A stretch of DNA of 64,000 nucleotides. It comes from Flavobacteriaceae bacterium PS02338 (GTDB lineage: Bacteria; Bacteroidota; Bacteroidia; Sphingobacteriales; Sphingobacteriaceae). Both the position numbers and the translations under genes were made by a program. The number at the start of each line of letters is the position of its first letter. The stretch's first letter is position 1. The notes beneath the pieces were generated by a model. The model saw nothing but the letters and a program-made list of their open reading frames with translations. It did not search any database and was not told where the DNA came from. The stretch is from contig JASCOD010000003.1 in NCBI GenBank assembly GCA_029959615.1, forward strand, positions 248,001 through 312,000. Reading direction: 5' to 3'. This document shows positions 45,033 through 53,289 of this stretch, in pieces.

Positions 45033-45821
45033 ATGATTGACAACATTTATTTATTGATTTTCTATGGAGTAGTGCTATTACTTATTTTGGTAGCCTCCTT
45101 TTTGTTGTTCTACATTAGGAATCAAAGTGTGGTATGGAAACAAAAGAGACAATTACAGGAAACTCAAATTGCACAACAAAAGGATTTGCTTAATGCTGTC
45201 ATAGATTCGCAAGAAGTAGAGCGTAAACGAATTGGACAAGATCTGCACGATGAAATAGGTGGAACTCTCTCTGCCATCAAGTTAATGCTCAATTCATTGA
45301 GAAACCAACTTAACAATGAGCAAGAAGAGGTAATGACTGAAGCCAAACAATTAATAGATAAAATGATTGTCGATGTAAGGCATATTTCGCATGACTTATC
45401 ACCTCCCAGTTTGGCAGTGTTTGGCCTTTTTACTACTATTGAAGCTTTTATAACTCTAATTAATAATACTGGAGAAATCAAAATTTCTATGGCTCAAAAG
45501 GGAGATCTTGAAGATGTTAATCTGCCTGAAAAAACAGCTTTAGCATTATTTAGGGTGCTTACACAATTGGTGAATAATACGATTAAACATGCCAATGCGA
45601 CAGAAATAACAATAGAATTCAAAAGCGAATCAACGTTGTTAATTAATTATAGTGATAACGGTAGAGGTTTCGATCTTGATATCCTAAAGGAACGAAGCGG
45701 AATAGGAATGCAGAATATCCAAAGCCGTTTGCAAATGATCAATGCTCAATATCATATTAAAACGAGCGTGGGTAAAGGCTTTAGTGTAGCTATATCCTGC
45801 CCATTGCCTATTGAGGGCTAA
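45033..45821 (+). CDS. HisKA_3 sensor histidine kinase
   Basis: A histidine kinase with one N-terminal membrane helix (LLIFYGVVLLLILVASFLL) and almost no periplasmic domain. The dimerisation domain VERKRIGQDLHDEIGGTLS carries the phospho-accepting His72. The ATPase domain has NNTIKHANAT, DNGRGFD and GIGMQNIQSRL. Length (262) is short, so sensing probably depends on another protein, such as the seven-helix product just upstream. The partner regulator is most likely the NarL-type protein at 42828. Confidence 0.92.
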   Translation: MIDNIYLLIFYGVVLLLILVASFLLFYIRNQSVVWKQKRQLQETQIAQQKDLLNAVIDSQEVERKRIGQDLHDEIGGTLSAIKLMLNSLRNQLNNEQEEVMTEAKQLIDKMIVDVRHISHDLSPPSLAVFGLFTTIEAFITLINNTGEIKISMAQKGDLEDVNLPEKTALALFRVLTQLVNNTIKHANATEITIEFKSESTLLINYSDNGRGFDLDILKERSGIGMQNIQSRLQMINAQYHIKTSVGKGFSVAISCPLPIEG

Positions 45822-45869
45822 TTTTTACGAGTATATAAAAATAATCTACATCAATTTACTGGATTTTTA

Positions 45870-45900
45870 TTTTGACTTAGTCTAAATAACCGTATATTTG
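45870..45900 (+). promoter_or_regulatory. TonB-receptor promoter with overlapping palindromic operator
   Basis: TTTG (45871-45874), an 18-base spacer and TATATTTG (45893-45900) match the Bacteroidota promoter consensus. The near-palindrome TTTTGACTTAGTCTAAA (45870-45886) overlaps the -33 element; GACT and AGTC pair around the centre. It resembles metalloregulator sites of the Fur/DtxR kind in form, but no protein can be named. Confidence 0.5.
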
Positions 45901-45958
45901 CGGCAATTTGCTGTGCGACTGTTTACGCTCTGGTCTCTTGCAATATGTATTGTCCATA

Positions 45959-48900
45959 ATGAGTTTAATTACAGTTGTTTTTATTGAATTTATACAGCCT
46001 AACCTGAAAAGATCTATGCTTCTTTTTGCGGTTTCCTTGGGTTTTGTAGGTCAGTTGGCTGCTCAATACACTATTTCGGGCAAAGTATTCAATAGACGTA
46101 ACCAAGAGCCCGTAGAATTTGCCATTGTTTCGGTGCCTGCTAGTGGTTTATGGGCAAATGCGAATGCTAAAGGTGAATTTATCATTAAGAATATTCCTGC
46201 TGGTAAAATTAAGTTAACCGTTCAGTATTTGGGTTTCGTCAAAAAAGAGTATGATTATGTGCTTGATAAAAATTTAACTGGCTTAATTTTCTTATTAGAT
46301 GAAGACAATTTGACTTTATCTCAAGTTGAAATTACCGCAAAAAAAGGAACTGATTTGGCTACTTCTTTTGTTTTAGACCGACAGGCATTGGATCATATAC
46401 AGATGCTAAATGTTACCGATGCTACAGCTTTGCTTCCAGGAGGAAAAACGACAGGGAGTACGAACATTGCAACTACGGGAGCACAACGTTTTCAAATCAA
46501 CGGAACAACTAATCAACTTGGCAATGCTACTTTTGGTGTAGGTCTTGAAATAGATGGAGTTCGCATCACAAATAATGCTTTGAGGGATGCTACTAATGGC
46601 AGTGCAGATAATCCGGTGGCTGGTCCAGATACAAAGAATATATCTACAAGCAACATTGAGTCTATTGAGGTAATTACTGGTATTCCCTCTGTGGAGCACG
46701 GAGATATGACAAATGGCATGGTTAGAATTAATACAAGAAAGGGTATTTCACCTTATCTAATAGAGCTTTCTACTCAACCTAATAATAAACGTATAGCATT
46801 AAGTAAGGGTATAAATTTAGGACGAGATAATGGCGTTCTTAATTTTAGTTTAGACTACACTAAATCAATCTCTAACATTGCGTCGCCCTACACAGCTTAT
46901 GATAGAAATAGTGTATCCATTAACTATAATAATACCTTTAATAAAAAAAGGGGACAGCCTATTAGCCTAAATGTTGGTTTAACTGGTAATATAGGTGGAT
47001 ATAATTCTGAGAATGATCCAGATCTGTTTTTAAATACTTATACTAAAGTAAATGATAATGTCATTAGGGCAAATTTTTCTGCAAAATGGTTAATCAATAA
47101 ACCTTGGATTACAAATTTAGAAGCTTCAGGAAATATTAATTATAATGATAAGTTAAGTGAGGTGAGTACAAGAGAATCTGCTACTGCTTCAAAAGCTTCT
47201 GTCCGTACAAAAAATGAAGGGTATCATGTCGGACAAACATTTGAAACAAATCCTGATGCAGCTATAGTTTTATTACCTAGAGGTTCTTGGTATGAAATCA
47301 AATACTCTGACAATAAACTAATCAATTATAATGCGAGATTAAAAGCTAGTCTATTTAAAAAAATTGGAAAGATAGACAATAATCTTCTAGTAGGCGGAGA
47401 TTTTAGCGTGAGTGGAAATAATGGAAGAGGTACTTATTATGGTGATTTGAAATATGCACCTAGTTGGCGAGAGTATCGTTATGATCAGGAGTCGTTTACA
47501 AATAACTATGCAGCATATGCGGAAAATACGTTAACCATTCCTATTAATCGATCTAATTTACAGTTGATTACAGGGGTGCGCTCTGAGCTTACTGCTATTA
47601 ACGGTTCCGAATACGGAAATATTACTAACTGGTCGCCTAGGGCAAATGTAAAATATACTTTTTGGGAACGGGCAGATCACTTGGTAAGTGATTTAAATGT
47701 CAAATTAGGTTGGGGAAAGACAGTGAAGCTACCAGGTTTTGATGCTTTATATTCTACACCGAGTTTTATAGATATACTGACATTTTCACCTGGAACTACT
47801 GCTAATGGTGAAACTTTTTATGGTTACTACACTATGCCTAGAAGAAGGATTTTTAATCCAGATTTAAAGTGGCAAAGCAACGTGCAACGTGAAATTGCTA
47901 TTGGAGCAACCATTGCTGGTAACCGTATTTTTATAACTGCGGCGCAGGATAAAACTAATAATCCTTATAATTTCAATACAGTTTACGAACAGTTTTTCTA
48001 TAAGCAAACTACCCAAGCGCATTTAGAAGCATCGAATATTCCTGCAGCAAATAGAATTTACACTGTAAACCCAAGCAGTGGCATAGTTACAGTTACCGAT
48101 AAAACAGGTGTGGTACCAACGGAAACATTGTCGTATAACCCGATGTATACTTTTATGACAAGTACAAAGTATGGAAACGGTTCACCGGTAACTCGTAACC
48201 GAATCACTTGGACCGTTGATTTTAAACAAATTAAAGCGTTAAGAACAACGTTGAGGGTAGATGGTAATTATAATTACTATAAAGGATTAGAAGAAACACT
48301 ATCTGCATATATGCCTAATTCTTCGCAGTTGATGGCTAATGGCCAACCATATAAATATATTGGTTTTTTTGTAGGTGGCGCTAGAACTTCAAATGGAGAT
48401 ATTACAAAATCATTGGATATGAACTTTACCGTTACTACCCATATACCAACAATTAGACTAATTGTATCTGCAAGAATAGAGGGATCATTTTTTAAATTCT
48501 CTCGAAATATCAGCGAAAGTGCAAAAGGAAATAGAGGTTTTGTATTAAATAGTAGAGAAGGATATGAGCCATCGGCTACAGAGACTGATATTTATGGAGG
48601 AAATCGCTTTATTGGGGTATATCCAGAGTATTATATAAGTATAGATGATCCGAGCGTGAAAATTCCTTTTGCTGAGAAGTTTCTATGGGCAAAGGACAAC
48701 GATTTAGCATTATATAATGAATTGGCAAAAATGGTAATTAAAACTGGACAGAATTATACATTCAATAGTAACAATTTATCTAATTATTATTCAGCAAATT
48801 TCTCAGTAACTAAAGAGATTGGTCGGTTTGCTTCATTGTCTTTTTTTGCTAACAATTTTTTTAATAATATGGCTAAGGTACGTTCTACATGGACAAATAC

Positions 48901-48973
48901 CGAGTCCTCACTTTTTGGTAGTTCTTATATACCTCCGTTCAATTATGGAGCTACTTTAAGGTTAAAAATGTAA
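45959..48973 (+). CDS. TonB-dependent receptor, non-SusC type
   Basis: An outer-membrane importer of about 1000 residues. A signal peptide ends near GQLAAQ. A carboxypeptidase-regulatory-like domain (YTISGKVFNRRNQEPVEFAIV) is followed by a plug (TDATALLPGGKTTGSTNIATT, GLEIDGVRI, IESIEVITGIPSVEHGDMTNG) and a barrel ending GATLRLKM. It lacks the SusC signature and has no SusD partner, so it likely takes up a siderophore, metal complex, cofactor or peptide rather than a glycan. ATG at 45959 gives a usable signal; ATG at 46016 is a shorter alternative. It heads a four-gene cluster with DUF4876, DUF6850 and a di-heme peroxidase. Confidence 0.85.
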   Translation: MSLITVVFIEFIQPNLKRSMLLFAVSLGFVGQLAAQYTISGKVFNRRNQEPVEFAIVSVPASGLWANANAKGEFIIKNIPAGKIKLTVQYLGFVKKEYDYVLDKNLTGLIFLLDEDNLTLSQVEITAKKGTDLATSFVLDRQALDHIQMLNVTDATALLPGGKTTGSTNIATTGAQRFQINGTTNQLGNATFGVGLEIDGVRITNNALRDATNGSADNPVAGPDTKNISTSNIESIEVITGIPSVEHGDMTNGMVRINTRKGISPYLIELSTQPNNKRIALSKGINLGRDNGVLNFSLDYTKSISNIASPYTAYDRNSVSINYNNTFNKKRGQPISLNVGLTGNIGGYNSENDPDLFLNTYTKVNDNVIRANFSAKWLINKPWITNLEASGNINYNDKLSEVSTRESATASKASVRTKNEGYHVGQTFETNPDAAIVLLPRGSWYEIKYSDNKLINYNARLKASLFKKIGKIDNNLLVGGDFSVSGNNGRGTYYGDLKYAPSWREYRYDQESFTNNYAAYAENTLTIPINRSNLQLITGVRSELTAINGSEYGNITNWSPRANVKYTFWERADHLVSDLNVKLGWGKTVKLPGFDALYSTPSFIDILTFSPGTTANGETFYGYYTMPRRRIFNPDLKWQSNVQREIAIGATIAGNRIFITAAQDKTNNPYNFNTVYEQFFYKQTTQAHLEASNIPAANRIYTVNPSSGIVTVTDKTGVVPTETLSYNPMYTFMTSTKYGNGSPVTRNRITWTVDFKQIKALRTTLRVDGNYNYYKGLEETLSAYMPNSSQLMANGQPYKYIGFFVGGARTSNGDITKSLDMNFTVTTHIPTIRLIVSARIEGSFFKFSRNISESAKGNRGFVLNSREGYEPSATETDIYGGNRFIGVYPEYYISIDDPSVKIPFAEKFLWAKDNDLALYNELAKMVIKTGQNYTFNSNNLSNYYSANFSVTKEIGRFASLSFFANNFFNNMAKVRSTWTNTESSLFGSSYIPPFNYGATLRLKM

Positions 48974-49009
48974 ATACACAATTAAATTCACTATATAAAA
49001 TCAATAATT

Positions 49010-50320
49010 ATGAGAAAAATAGTATACTTAATGCTTTTCACGATGGTGGTGTTCTTATCTTGTAAGAAGGATAAAACAGTTCAAATACATTCTGTAACAG
49101 TCCAATTAGCTTATCCAGCTAATACTTCATTTTCAGTAACCGAGGGTGTCACGGTTAAATTAGCTGGAAAAGGTAGTGCTTTTGAAGTAAAAACAAATGC
49201 AGAAGGAAAAGCTACATTTTTTGTACCTACGGATATATACGAAATATCTGCAAGTGATGTAAGGTCAAGCGCTGGTACTGCATTTATTTATAATGGACTA
49301 AAATCTAATGTTGCTATTACTGATGGATGGAATACTACTGACGTGATTAAACTTGATCTTGTAGAATCTAAGACATCTCAATTGGTAATTAAAGAAGTTT
49401 TTATTGGTGGTACAATTAAAGATGATAACTCTGGTAATTTCAGCTACGATGGGTATATTGTAATTTATAATAACTCAAGTTATGTAGCTAGTACAACCAA
49501 TTTATGTATTGGTGCCATAGGCCCGCAAACTACTCAAACTACAAATAATTTCTATGTTAATGATAAATTAATGTATGAAGGCGAGAACTGGATTCCTCTT
49601 AACACTGGTTTTTGGTATTTTCAACAAGGTTTAACTATAGAGCCTGGAAAACAGGTGGTTGTGGCTTTATATAATGCAGTTAATAACACTTTAACACATA
49701 GCAGATCAATTAATTTTGATAATAAAGATTATTATGTGACGTATGATATTGCTGGACAATTTAAGAATGCAAACTATTATATAGCCCCTGCAGCTTCAAT
49801 CCCTACCAGTCATTATTTAAAATCAATGGCATTTGGCACTGGTAATGCATGGACGCCAGGTGTGATCAGTCCAGGTGTATTTTTGTTTGAAACGAAAGGA
49901 ACAACACCTATTGCTTTTGGTGCAGATGCTACTAATTTAGTACTTTCTCATAAAAAAGTACCTACAGATTGGGTAATTGATGGTATAGAGGGTTTTAATT
50001 TAGGTAGCACTGCCAATAAAAAACGCTTTCTTCCTTCTATTGATGCAGGTTATGTTTATCACACTAACAGAAAAGAGTATTCTATTTATAGAAATGTTGA
50101 CGAAGCCGCTACTAAAGCAATTGCTGGTAATGAAGCCAAATTAAAGTACGGCTATAGTTTAGGAACTGTTGCTCAAGAAACAACTGGAGGTACTACTGAT
50201 CCAAGTGGTATTGATGCAGAAGCATCTATAGCAAATGGTGCTCGTATCATTTATAAAGACACTAATAATTCTACAAATGATGCTCATTTGCGTTCAAAAG
50301 CCTCTTTAAGGACTAATTAA
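49010..50320 (+). CDS. DUF4876 lipoprotein
   Basis: A lipoprotein with lipobox VFLSC, followed by KKDK. The N-terminal domain (VTVQLAYPANTSFSVTEGVTVKLAG, EGKATFFVPTDIYEISAS) is a beta-sandwich typical of carboxypeptidase-regulatory or DUF4876 proteins. The main part includes IKEVFIGGTIKDDNSGNFSYDGYIVIYNN and YLKSMAFGTGNAWTPGVISPG. It lies 37 bases after the TonB-receptor gene. It is probably a surface or periplasmic binding partner of the receptor (inference). Its ligand is unknown. Confidence 0.8.
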   Translation: MRKIVYLMLFTMVVFLSCKKDKTVQIHSVTVQLAYPANTSFSVTEGVTVKLAGKGSAFEVKTNAEGKATFFVPTDIYEISASDVRSSAGTAFIYNGLKSNVAITDGWNTTDVIKLDLVESKTSQLVIKEVFIGGTIKDDNSGNFSYDGYIVIYNNSSYVASTTNLCIGAIGPQTTQTTNNFYVNDKLMYEGENWIPLNTGFWYFQQGLTIEPGKQVVVALYNAVNNTLTHSRSINFDNKDYYVTYDIAGQFKNANYYIAPAASIPTSHYLKSMAFGTGNAWTPGVISPGVFLFETKGTTPIAFGADATNLVLSHKKVPTDWVIDGIEGFNLGSTANKKRFLPSIDAGYVYHTNRKEYSIYRNVDEAATKAIAGNEAKLKYGYSLGTVAQETTGGTTDPSGIDAEASIANGARIIYKDTNNSTNDAHLRSKASLRTN

Positions 50321-50329
50321 TTCTCATTT

Positions 50330-51940
50330 ATGGGATTTAGAAAAATATATTTAACTATTTTAAGTTTTGGTGGGGTGTTATGCTCCACCAATTCTTTAGC
50401 TCAACAAACTGATAGTGTTTTTTTCGACGTCAATTATGTTAGGCAAAGTAATGCTTGGCTCTCATCGAAAAATGCTGCAGGGTTAAAGTATTTTTCATTA
50501 CCTAAAATGTCATCTGCTCAATTGTCATTTAACAAAGCCGATGGAGATTTTAGGAATTATCATCAATCTACCGATAGCTATGACTTTGGTTTACAGTCCG
50601 AATCGTTATATCGTTTAAATACTGATATTGTCTTTTCAGGGAGTATTTTATACAAAAGTTTCAGCGGACAAAATATGGCTGGTTCTGGATTTATTGATCC
50701 ATATCAAACTCCTTTTGATATTGTTGAGGGAAGGGATGTTAATAGAGGAAGAAAAAAACAAGAGGTTTACAAATTATCTGGAAAAGTTTCTGCACAATTA
50801 AGTTCTAGGTTCACTATAGGTGGAGGCTTGGAATATGAATCTTCAAACTTTGCGAAGATGAAGGATTTGAGACATATCAATAAATTGTTGGATATAGACG
50901 CTACTTTTGGGGGGCTTTATCAAATAAATAGATATGTAGAGTTCGGGTTAAATTATAGCTATCTAAGGCGAATTGAAAGTGTTGGTTTTAGAAGTTATAG
51001 TAACAAAGATGATGGTTTTGAATCATTAATTAGCTTCGGTGCATTTTACGGTCGTCCAGAAACTTTTGGTAAGTCAGGCTACACTTCAAGTGAAAATACT
51101 TGGCCATTAACAGACGTGGGCCATTCTGTTTCGATGCAATTATATCTTCGATTAAACGAAAAAATGAAGTTGTTTAACGAATTTAGCTATGCGAATAAAA
51201 GTGGTTATTTTGGACCAAAGCGCACTTCTGGAAAACCGTTTACCGAACATCAGAGTATAAATATTATGTATAGTGGTATTTTCTCGATTTTAAAAGGTAA
51301 AAATGAGCACCTTCTCTCATTAAATGCTAACTATGGAAGCCTCTTAAATACAGAAAATACGGAAAGAACTCAAACTGCTCCCGGTGGAGTTGAAAGTATA
51401 TCCATTTTTTTGCAAAGTGAAGTGCTAGACAGGCAACAACTTAAAGCGAATTTGAAATACACTCTATTTAAGAACGTAAGTAACAATAATCCAGTTTGGG
51501 TATTTAATGCTAATATTGATTACTACCGTCGTCAACAAACAATTAATTTTTTGTATCCTTTTTATCGAGATCAAACCATTAACAGTTATCAGGCTAACGT
51601 GAATTTAAAAAGAAACATCGTTAAGGCAGATAAAGTGTACAGTTATGCTTTAGGGTTGGGTTATGGTGGCGGAAATGGAATTGCTAAATTCGATGGTTTA
51701 CATACTGCACCAACTTCTAATAGCACTCCAGTAAGCATGGACTTATACCTCTACCAAGAATTCGAATACTTCACCAAACCTAGAGTAATGGCCGACCTAA
51801 GTTTGCAATACACCAAAAAACTTAAGCAAAACATTGCACCTTACGCTAAACTAAACTACAATTATACCAAGGCATTTGATATACAATTTTTAGGTAGTGG
51901 TTTCGGTGTTGCTGGAGCAAGTATAGGCTGCAACTTTTAG
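50330..51940 (+). CDS. DUF6850-like outer-membrane beta-barrel protein
   Basis: An outer-membrane protein with a signal peptide ending at NSLAQ and alternating polar/non-polar strands rich in Tyr and Phe to the end (GVAGASIGCNF). It has no plug domain, so it is not a second TonB receptor. The pattern matches the DUF6850 barrel family that accompanies DUF4876 proteins, as far as I recall. It starts 10 bases after the DUF4876 gene and ends 50 bases before the peroxidase gene. Its role in the cluster is unknown. Confidence 0.7.
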   Translation: MGFRKIYLTILSFGGVLCSTNSLAQQTDSVFFDVNYVRQSNAWLSSKNAAGLKYFSLPKMSSAQLSFNKADGDFRNYHQSTDSYDFGLQSESLYRLNTDIVFSGSILYKSFSGQNMAGSGFIDPYQTPFDIVEGRDVNRGRKKQEVYKLSGKVSAQLSSRFTIGGGLEYESSNFAKMKDLRHINKLLDIDATFGGLYQINRYVEFGLNYSYLRRIESVGFRSYSNKDDGFESLISFGAFYGRPETFGKSGYTSSENTWPLTDVGHSVSMQLYLRLNEKMKLFNEFSYANKSGYFGPKRTSGKPFTEHQSINIMYSGIFSILKGKNEHLLSLNANYGSLLNTENTERTQTAPGGVESISIFLQSEVLDRQQLKANLKYTLFKNVSNNNPVWVFNANIDYYRRQQTINFLYPFYRDQTINSYQANVNLKRNIVKADKVYSYALGLGYGGGNGIAKFDGLHTAPTSNSTPVSMDLYLYQEFEYFTKPRVMADLSLQYTKKLKQNIAPYAKLNYNYTKAFDIQFLGSGFGVAGASIGCNF

Positions 51941-51989
51941 TGCTTAAAATCAAAAAAATTAAACAAAACATATTCTTATTTTTGCGGGG

Positions 51990-53150
51990 ATGAAAAAGAT
52001 GAAGCTTTTTGTAGCAACTGGGTTGTTAACCATCTTCAGTTTGCTACATTTTTCGTTTAGGGAAATTGCCTATACCTCTAGTGGCTTTCCGATGGATAGC
52101 TTGCGTAATTTATACGATCGACCAGTGGCGCAATGGCCAAAACCTAATGTAGATAGCGGTGTGCAATGGCAAGAATTTAAAGCGCTCCCAGAAATAGATA
52201 GTAAAAAATACTTCACTACTATGGAAGGTGCTCAAGTGGTGCTTGGAAAAAATCTTTTCTTTGATCCAATACTTTCTGGCTCTAACCAAATCTCTTGTAG
52301 TAGCTGTCACAATCCGCAAACTTCGTGGGCCGATAAACTTTCTGTTTCTGTAGGTCACGATCATGCTTCTGGCAATAGAAATACTCCATCTTTACTAAAC
52401 GTAGCTGAGCGTAAAACTTTCTTTTGGGATGGCAGAGCAACCACATTGGAAGACCAAGTGAAAAGTCCGATAGAAGCACACAATGAAATGGCAATGAATT
52501 TAAAGGAATTGCCATCAAAACTGAATAAAATCAAGGCCTATAAAAAATTGGTAAAGGATGCTTACGGAACAGATAAAATCACTTTTGACCATGTTGCAAA
52601 AGCTTTAGCGAGTTTTCAGCGGACGCTAACAAGTAGAAGAAGCCGTTTCGATAGGTTTTTGGATGGAGAGTACAAGCAATTAACAGATAAAGAAGTGGAA
52701 GGGCTACATTTATTCCGTACTAAAGCCAGGTGTATCAATTGCCATAACGGACAATATTTTACTGATGAGCAATTCCATAATATTGGTTTAACTTATTACA
52801 AGCGTAAATACGAAGATTTAGGACGCTACAACGTAACTAAAGAAGCAAGTGATGTGGGTAAATTCCGTACGCCGTCTTTAAGAGATGTGATGAATACTAG
52901 CCCTTGGATGCATAATGGTTTGTTTGATAACATTACTGGATTGGTAAATATTTATAACAGTGGTATGCAAATGAACACTGCAACGGCAGCACAAAAGGCA
53001 GCAGATCCAATGCATCCAGTTACCGATCCTTTAATGAAGAAGCTAAATTTAACTAAGGATGAAATACAGTCGGTAGTCGCATTTTTAGAATCGATTACAG
53101 CAACGCAGTATAAAATGCATAGGCCAGACCAATTACCTAGAGATAAATAA
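51990..53150 (+). CDS. Di-heme cytochrome c peroxidase (MauG/CcpA family)
   Basis: A periplasmic enzyme with two covalently bound hemes: CSSCH (103-107) and CINCH (248-252). Family landmarks are GKNLFFDPILSGSNQISC, NRNTPSLLNVAERKTFFWDGR and GKFRTPSLRDVMNTSPWMHNG. The N-terminal helix LFVATGLLTIFSLLHFSF is a signal or anchor. Members reduce hydrogen peroxide or, like MauG and MbnH, oxidise protein tryptophans. It ends the TonB-receptor cluster before a strong terminator. TATTTTTG at 51977-51984 may be a separate -7 element, which would give an almost leaderless transcript. Confidence 0.92.
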   Translation: MKKMKLFVATGLLTIFSLLHFSFREIAYTSSGFPMDSLRNLYDRPVAQWPKPNVDSGVQWQEFKALPEIDSKKYFTTMEGAQVVLGKNLFFDPILSGSNQISCSSCHNPQTSWADKLSVSVGHDHASGNRNTPSLLNVAERKTFFWDGRATTLEDQVKSPIEAHNEMAMNLKELPSKLNKIKAYKKLVKDAYGTDKITFDHVAKALASFQRTLTSRRSRFDRFLDGEYKQLTDKEVEGLHLFRTKARCINCHNGQYFTDEQFHNIGLTYYKRKYEDLGRYNVTKEASDVGKFRTPSLRDVMNTSPWMHNGLFDNITGLVNIYNSGMQMNTATAAQKAADPMHPVTDPLMKKLNLTKDEIQSVVAFLESITATQYKMHRPDQLPRDK

Positions 53151-53181
53151 AAAAATCCGAGCGGTAAGCTCGGATTTTTTT
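53151..53181 (+). terminator. Strong Rho-independent terminator
   Basis: AAAAATCCGAGC pairs with GCTCGGATTTTT around GGTAA and is followed by more Ts. It begins at the stop codon of the peroxidase gene. Confidence 0.92.
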
Positions 53182-53197
53182 ATTTATAAGCGTTAAG

Positions 53198-53283
53198 CCG
53201 TCATTGCGAGGCACGAAGCAATCTTAAAGCGATTTAATAGTCTGACTATAGTTGTAAGATTGCTTCGTGCCTCGCAATGACGG
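53198..53283. repeat. Hairpin repeat, copy R3
   Basis: The arms at 53199-53223 and 53258-53282 are perfect inverted repeats identical to those of R1. The interior on the minus strand resembles that of R1 (tacaactat at one end, cgctttaa at the other), so the copy is inverted. It lies between convergent genes. Confidence 0.9.
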
Positions 53284-53289
53284 TTTTCA

